Shown here: positions 59,586-64,000 of the stretch, one piece after another
How positions within the stretch are numbered: position 1 is the first letter of the stretch
Layout of the letters: each line of letters opens with the position of its first letter
Source: Pseudomonas plecoglossicida NBRC 103162 = DSM 15088
GTDB taxonomy: Bacteria > Pseudomonadota > Gammaproteobacteria > Pseudomonadales > Pseudomonadaceae
Length of the DNA: 64,000 bases
Direction: 5' to 3'
NCBI RefSeq assembly: GCF_000730665.1
Contig: NZ_BBIV01000014.1
Location: forward strand, 62,001 to 126,000
Notes under the pieces: model-generated
Database searches by the model: none
Told to the model about the DNA's origin: nothing
The model's input: the letters and a program-made list of their open reading frames with translations, nothing else
Program-made: the position numbers and the translations under genes

Positions 59586-60911
59586 TCAAAAATACATGGC
59601 AAAAGTTTGCGTCATTGCGTTGAGGGCCTGCTCCGTTGCAACCAATTGCTTGAGCTTGCGCCCATAAGAGGCGTTTTGTTCTGCTTCGATGCTTGTTCGC
59701 TTGTGCTGGAGTTCCTTCAGCCGTGTGGTGATGCTGTCTTTTTGCGCTTTCATGGAACCGCTGGTGCGATTGGTGTAGGGCGCAAGTGACTCGCTCAAGC
59801 GGTCGAGCAACTGGCCTTTACCAGTGATCAGCTTGTCCAGTGCTTGTGGGTGGCTATCCACCATCCTGTCGAGGACTTTGTCATCGAGGCTGAACTTGCC
59901 GTCGCGGGTCGCCCGCAGGCCGAAGTCCAGCAAGCTTTTGTTTTCTGCATCGGGGAAACTCTTGCGCACCTCGGTTCCGAGCAGATATTTAACCGCACGG
60001 ATGATGGGGGTTCCGGCCAGCACCCCACGCCGCCCCTTTTCACCCCCTGGAGCCGACAGGCTATCAACGTCGCTCAACAGTTTGTTGATGGCGGTGATGA
60101 AGTCCTTGACCTTTTCCTTGGTGGCCGGCTTGTCACGACAAATATCCAGCATCAAGGGTGTCTCGCCAGCCTCATGGGCCTTGCTGACCGTCACACTGAC
60201 ACCCTCGACCAGGTCCTTGAACGTGTTCGAGTCTTGCTGGAACCTCAAGCCATTTTCATTGCCTAGGTAAACAACTGCATCTGCGCCTTCAGATAAAATC
60301 CGCCGCCCTTCAAGTGAAGCGATCAACTGCTCGCCTGCATTTGAAGACCTCAAAGTGAACTGTGAATCTGCCCCTGTTTTTTGCGACGTCAATACCACTG
60401 ACACTTCACCCTGACTTCGAGCCAGAGTAGCCTTTACACCGCGGTTGTCAGGATGTTTATTAATAGCTGCGGCAAGTGCTTCCTGAGAGACTTGACCGTT
60501 ACCTTCACTACCTACCGCTGCTAAATCAACCTCAAATTCCGCGCCATTTTGGCTAATCCACAAACTACCGCTGTCGCCCACATTTTCTCCCAGACCGCTG
60601 AGTGAGAGCTGATGGACGCGAGCGATCTGTCCGATGAATAATGAATAGGAGCAATCTTGCGCATTGGCACCGAGCGTCGCGCTGGCCATGCCGTCTTTGC
60701 TGAATGCAGCAGTGCTTACCAGCAGGCTTTTGCCCGGCCCCTGCATGCCCTTAACAACGCCCTCGAATGACTGGAGTGCATTGTCTAGTTCTAAGACAGC
60801 AGACTGCTCTGCCTTGCACCGTTCCGACTGTCGATTTACCTGGTCCTTGTTTATCTGGACCTGTTTCTTTACACAGTCCCACGCCTGCTCTTGGATTGAC
60901 TGAATTGGCAT
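59586..60911 (-). CDS. lafB: Filament cap protein FliD (LafB)
   Basis: The 441-residue protein has FliD N- and C-terminal domains, including the hook-IN-like stretch GYSLFIGQIARVHQLSLS type region (YSLFIGQIARVHQLSLSG) and a C-terminal coiled-coil (MKAQKDSITTRLKELQHKRTS). It caps the filament. AGGAGG stands eight bases before the ATG, and a sigma-54 promoter lies directly upstream. It heads the operon lafBCDEF-STU. Confidence 0.92.
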   Translation of the reverse strand: MPIQSIQEQAWDCVKKQVQINKDQVNRQSERCKAEQSAVLELDNALQSFEGVVKGMQGPGKSLLVSTAAFSKDGMASATLGANAQDCSYSLFIGQIARVHQLSLSGLGENVGDSGSLWISQNGAEFEVDLAAVGSEGNGQVSQEALAAAINKHPDNRGVKATLARSQGEVSVVLTSQKTGADSQFTLRSSNAGEQLIASLEGRRILSEGADAVVYLGNENGLRFQQDSNTFKDLVEGVSVTVSKAHEAGETPLMLDICRDKPATKEKVKDFITAINKLLSDVDSLSAPGGEKGRRGVLAGTPIIRAVKYLLGTEVRKSFPDAENKSLLDFGLRATRDGKFSLDDKVLDRMVDSHPQALDKLITGKGQLLDRLSESLAPYTNRTSGSMKAQKDSITTRLKELQHKRTSIEAEQNASYGRKLKQLVATEQALNAMTQTFAMYF

Positions 60912-60938
60912 ATTGAATTCCTCCTCGCCATGCCAAAT

Positions 60939-60954
60939 AGCAAAACCAATGCCA
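60939..60954 (-). promoter_or_regulatory. Sigma-54 promoter for fliD (lafB) operon
   Basis: On the minus strand TGGCATTGGTTTTGCT matches TGGCAC-N5-TTGCT at all but one defined position, with GG and GC ten bases apart. The predicted start is about 17 bases before the ATG, just upstream of the ribosome binding site. Confidence 0.8.
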
Positions 60955-61038
60955 ACATTTAAATCATTGTTTTTAAAGGAAATTATCTGATAACGAACGA
61001 AATAAGATTTCCCCTATTGCCTTGCTCATGATGGGTCG

Positions 61039-61057
61039 GCGGAAACACCTCTTCCGC
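61039..61057. promoter_or_regulatory. Perfect palindrome GCGGAA-N7-TTCCGC upstream of fliD
   Basis: The inverted repeat has six-base arms and a seven-base spacer and lies about 85 bases upstream of the -24 element, the usual place for an enhancer-binding protein of sigma-54. A near copy is upstream of flgB (51556). Confidence 0.5.
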
Positions 61058-61170
61058 ACCACTGCTGTGCAACGCATGCCTTACAGACGCGAGCGGATTG
61101 AATTCATTAACTACGCCTCTTCACGGGCAGATAGACGCCGCGCTGAAACAACTTGATCATTTGAGCAGCG

Positions 61171-61410
61171 CTACAGGCAGGCGAACATGCGCTCGATGAT
61201 TTTGCGCCGACCACGCTGGCTCGCTGGAGTACTGCCCTCGCTCAGGAGGGGTGGGGCATAGCTGATGTCACTGGCCTGGCCGCCAGGAACGAGGAAGAGC
61301 AACGGTGTTCCGTTGGCGGCGCAGAGCATGTGGATTTTGGTTATTAGGCCACCGCAACTGTGGCCTGGAGGGTGATCAGCAGGCTCGTCAACCCGCTTTT
61401 TGGCGACCGC
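61171..61410 (-). mobile_element. IS5-family transposase remnant
   Basis: The minus-strand reading contains GGLITKIHMLCAANGTPLLF and GGQASDISYAPPLL, a conserved block of IS5-type transposases, then runs directly into RRKIIERMFACL, which in complete copies lies far downstream. So the middle and the N-terminus are deleted. No terminal inverted repeats are evident. The flanks (60955-61170 and 61411-61653) hold no other gene that I can support. Confidence 0.75.
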
Positions 61411-61653
61411 CAGATGAGGCTCGGATTGCACGCAGAGCTGGCGAGCCAATCAGGCCTTGATCATTGAGCTTGCGATGGAATCGAAAGCACCCCACAGAAC
61501 ACCCGCAAGCATCAGCCGATCACTGGCGCGCGACCTGCCTGTAATGCGGGTTCCAGTGAGAAGTTCAGTGCCCCACCCTATGCTTCGCCCGAGGACTCAT
61601 GAACCTCGATTCTTAAGCGGCGCAAGCGCAATGCGCGGGATTTCGTGAAGCAC

Positions 61654-62088
61654 CTAGTAGGAAGGCTGGTAAATATGCGCAGGCTCTCGATCAAGTACCC
61701 GCTGGAGGATTTCACTCTGCATCGCGAGTAATTTGCCATTTCGCTCATTGAGGACGCGACAGCGTTCGACCTGCGCCCGCAGACCCGACCAGGCACTCAG
61801 CAACGCGGCCCGACGACCGGGCTCGAACAACCCGAAGAGTTTCTCCATCGCCTGCTCATCGACCGGCAAACGAAAGGCTTCCATGACCTTTCTCCGACGC
61901 TGAACACGCACTACTGCCGCATCCAGCAACGCGGTGATCTGCTGGTTGCTGATGTCGATCTGCACAGCGTCGCGCACAAGCAACAAACCATGAAGCCGAT
62001 TCATAAGCTCGACCAATCGGTTATAAGCCTGGAAGTCCTCGCCCACGTCCCGCTCAATGACGCGCAGCAGTTGCTCGCGTCGACTCAC
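61654..62088 (-). CDS. flgN: FlgN-like export chaperone (LfgN)
   Basis: The 144-residue helical protein ends its core with RVLNERNGKLLAMQSEILQRV, a FlgN-type pattern, and overlaps flgM by four bases, the standard flgM-flgN pair. FlgN escorts FlgK and FlgL to the export apparatus. Confidence 0.8.
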   Translation of the reverse strand: MSRREQLLRVIERDVGEDFQAYNRLVELMNRLHGLLLVRDAVQIDISNQQITALLDAAVVRVQRRRKVMEAFRLPVDEQAMEKLFGLFEPGRRAALLSAWSGLRAQVERCRVLNERNGKLLAMQSEILQRVLDREPAHIYQPSY

Positions 62089-62366
62089 CTGTCATCACCG
62101 CGATGAAAGGCCACCATCGCTGCTGCCAAGGATGAATTGTCGAGCGTCAACTCACCGGCCGCCAGCTCGCTCTGGATTCTCCCGACCTTTTCCAGGTCTA
62201 CTTGCGGCATCCGAGCGAGCTCCTGCTGGATTTGCCCGAGCGCGGCCTGGGTCGACGCCCGCGGCACAGCCACAACCGGAGAAGCACTGGCGTGCTCGCA
62301 ATGACTCGTCGCCCGCGCTTCATTGGTGTTACTCAAACGGATAGTGGGCTGCCCGGTGACTTTCAT
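62085..62366 (-). CDS. flgM: Anti-sigma-28 factor FlgM (LfgM)
   Basis: The 93-residue protein has a disordered N-terminal half and a FlgM C-terminus (VDLEKVGRIQSELAAGELTLD). It should hold the cluster's sigma-28 inactive until the hook is complete. It lies with flgN behind its own promoter-like motif. Confidence 0.88.
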   Translation of the reverse strand: MKVTGQPTIRLSNTNEARATSHCEHASASPVVAVPRASTQAALGQIQQELARMPQVDLEKVGRIQSELAAGELTLDNSSLAAAMVAFHRGDDR

Positions 62367-62394
62367 AATGACGTCCAGAATTGGGTATGAATGG

Positions 62395-62424
62395 AATAGG
62401 CGACCACTCGGACCGCGACTTAAA
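62395..62424 (-). promoter_or_regulatory. Candidate sigma-28 promoter of flgM-flgN
   Basis: On the minus strand TTTAAGTC, 12 bases and GTCGCCTA lie 28 bases before the flgM ATG. The blocks match those in front of flagellin, supporting a shared late promoter class. Confidence 0.45.
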
Positions 62425-62441
62425 TCGAATTTTCCATATTC

Positions 62442-62879
62442 TCAGAATTCGGATGAAGCCTTGAGGTTGCGCCACCAGACCTGGGAAGCCAAGCCATCCT
62501 GTCTGCCCTGTTCCTGACGACCCAACTCCGTTTGCCTGTCGCGCACCTTGACCTCAATGACCTGGGTGAGCACTTTCGCAACGCGCACCGCTTGCATCAG
62601 TTGGTTCTGCAAATGCGCCAGGTGTTCTTGCGCCACCGCCAGCTCCCGCACCTGAAGGTTGATCATGCCATGCAGAGTAGCTTTGTATTGCTGCTGATTC
62701 TGGCGCTGCACCGCCGAAGTGACGGTATTGTCGTACCCGCACAGGCGGTTCAAGCCGACGATATTCTCGCGATAACGATGACAAAGCATCTGCTGATAAT
62801 CGACCCGTCCCTTCGCCTGGCGCACCTCAATACCGCGCAGTGTGGCAAGCCGGCTCAAGACATCTATACGATCTTTCAT
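62442..62879 (-). CDS. fliJ: Flagellar export protein FliJ (LfiJ)
   Basis: The 145-residue protein is mostly coiled coil (VLSRLATLRGIEVRQAKGRV to ELGRQEQGRQDGL). It follows fliI by 24 bases, as usual. FliJ is the stalk-like partner of the FliI ATPase. Similarity is judged from position and coiled-coil form. Confidence 0.8.
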   Translation of the reverse strand: MKDRIDVLSRLATLRGIEVRQAKGRVDYQQMLCHRYRENIVGLNRLCGYDNTVTSAVQRQNQQQYKATLHGMINLQVRELAVAQEHLAHLQNQLMQAVRVAKVLTQVIEVKVRDRQTELGRQEQGRQDGLASQVWWRNLKASSEF

Positions 62880-62903
62880 AGCCCACTCATTTTCAACGGC
62901 TGA

Positions 62904-64000
62904 TTATTTAACGATGTGCTGCAAGGCCTCGATACTCAACGACAGTTCCGCCCTCGCATTGACGTCCTGGCGCAGAAAGCGCTCCATGCCGGGCCAGAGT
63001 TTGACGGCACGGTCGGTGCCTGGGTCCATGCCCGGCGTGTAGCCGCCAAGGGGAATCAGGTCTTGGATGCGCTCATAGATCCCGACATACTCCTTGAACG
63101 CTCGCGCCGCCTTGAGGTGCAGATGACTTCCCACCTGGTTCATGCAGCGACTGACTGACGCGGCAACATCAATCGCCGGATAATGGCCGATATCCGCCAG
63201 CTTGCGCGACAGCACGATGTGCCCGTCAAGAATGGCGCGGGCGCAGTCGACGATTGGGTCTTGCTGGTCATCGCTTTCGGCCAGCACCGTGTACAGGGCA
63301 CTGAGGCTACCTTGAGCGCCTTCACCATTACCTGCGCTTTCTACCAGCTCCGGCAACATGGCGAACACCGAAGGCGGATAGCCTTTGGTCGCTGGCGGCT
63401 CACCGAGCGCCAGGGCGATTTCACGCTGAGCCATGGCATAGCGCGTCAGGGAGTCGACCAGCAACAGCACGTCCTTGCCCTGATCACGAAAATAAGCAGC
63501 GATGCTGTGGCACAGTTCCGCAGCCTTGAGGCGCATCAGCGGTGACTCGTTGGCCGGCGCGACAACCACCACCGCCTTGCGCAGCCCCTCCGGACCAAGC
63601 GATTGCTGAATAAATTCCTGCACCTCGCGGCCGCGCTCACCGATCAGCCCAACCACCACCACATCAGCCTTGGTCTGCCGGGTGATCATGCCAAGCAGGA
63701 CACTCTTGCCCACACCACTTCCGGCAAACAGACCAACCCGCTGGCCCTTGCCCATGGTCAGCAATGCGTTGATCGCCCGCACGCCAACATCCAACGCTTC
63801 CGTCACCGGCTGACGCTTAAGCGGATTGACCCTGGGCAACTCGGTCAACAGTTCGTCACGCCCGGTCAGCTTGCCCAGGTCGTCCATGGGCTCCCCCAGA
63901 CCGTTGAGCACCCGCCCCAGCCACGACTCATCGATTTGCAGCAGCGCCTCGTCCTTGACCGGAAAAACCCGTGAACCGGAGCTGAGCCCCACCGGCTTTT
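62904..64000 (-). CDS. fliI: Flagellar export ATPase FliI (LfiI), N-terminus cut by window edge
   Basis: The frame runs from the stop at 62904 to the right edge (about 365 residues; FliI is about 440). The Walker A motif is GLFAGSGVGKSVLLG, followed by VGLIGERGREVQEFI and the Walker B region VLLLVDSLTRYAMAQREIAL. FliI powers type III export of flagellar parts. The remaining export and basal-body genes (fliE-H and fliM-R homologues) are expected beyond the window. Confidence 0.93.
   Translation of the reverse strand, partial: KPVGLSSGSRVFPVKDEALLQIDESWLGRVLNGLGEPMDDLGKLTGRDELLTELPRVNPLKRQPVTEALDVGVRAINALLTMGKGQRVGLFAGSGVGKSVLLGMITRQTKADVVVVGLIGERGREVQEFIQQSLGPEGLRKAVVVVAPANESPLMRLKAAELCHSIAAYFRDQGKDVLLLVDSLTRYAMAQREIALALGEPPATKGYPPSVFAMLPELVESAGNGEGAQGSLSALYTVLAESDDQQDPIVDCARAILDGHIVLSRKLADIGHYPAIDVAASVSRCMNQVGSHLHLKAARAFKEYVGIYERIQDLIPLGGYTPGMDPGTDRAVKLWPGMERFLRQDVNARAELSLSIEALQHIVK

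Noticed and set aside
61457..61648. 63-codon open frame beside the IS remnant
   Set aside because: No coding features; probably eroded IS or spacer DNA.

Overview
The window reads as a high-GC Pseudomonas chromosome, most likely the P. putida / P. entomophila group. The support is the gene content (pssA, katG, glcDEFG, cti, metH, nfuA, a cysI-type sulfite reductase, the AzlCD exporter), the DUF2388, DUF2970 and DUF3303 proteins common in pseudomonads, and several copies of a REP element with the core ATCGCCGGCAAGCCGGCTCCCACAGG split around the centre. No rRNA, tRNA or CRISPR array was seen.

Positions 1-11.7 kb: the start of a membrane signalling protein cut by the window edge, phosphatidylserine synthase (pssA), a GlxA-type AraC regulator, catalase-peroxidase (katG), a DUF2388 protein, the glycolate oxidase operon glcDEFG (no glcC beside it), a flavin reductase-like protein and a small conserved protein. 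REP/REPIN elements fill several of the gaps.

Positions 11.7-40.5 kb: a divergent LysR regulator faces a three-gene unit made of a YqcI/YcgG (GntA/DcsA-like) heme N-oxygenase candidate, a LysE exporter and an SGNH-type hydrolase, possibly a small metabolite pathway. Then come azlCD with an AraC regulator, copper-handling SCO and PCuAC proteins, nfuA, an acyltransferase, the cis/trans fatty acid isomerase cti, metH, small membrane proteins, a periplasmic binding protein, cysI with its DUF934 partner, a decayed LRR/NEL-type E3 ubiquitin ligase effector gene, dkgB with an MFS transporter, a two-component system and an MlaA lipoprotein.

Positions 40.9-64 kb (running off the right edge): a flagellar gene cluster whose content and order match the Flag-2 / lateral flagellar systems (lfg/laf) of enterobacteria, Aeromonas and Vibrio, not the usual Pseudomonas polar locus. 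The leftward flgBCDEFGHIJKL is followed by a LafW-like gene. The rightward flgA, flagellin and LafZ-like membrane regulator sit in the middle. The leftward fliI-fliJ-flgM-flgN and fliD-fliS-fliT-fliK-fliL-fliA-motA-motB operons follow, with an IS5-type transposase remnant between flgN and fliD. Base composition is visibly lower in GC in parts of this cluster, which fits horizontal acquisition.

Promoter-like sequences suggest a cascade in the flagellar cluster. Sigma-54 (-24/-12) promoters lie in front of flgB and fliD, each with a palindrome of the form G(C/G)GGAA-N7-TTCCGC about 85-105 bp upstream. A different shared motif, TTTAAGTC-N12/13-GTCGCCT, lies in front of flagellin and flgM and is a candidate for the cluster's own sigma-28 (FliA/LafS). 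These regulatory assignments are inference from sequence pattern only.
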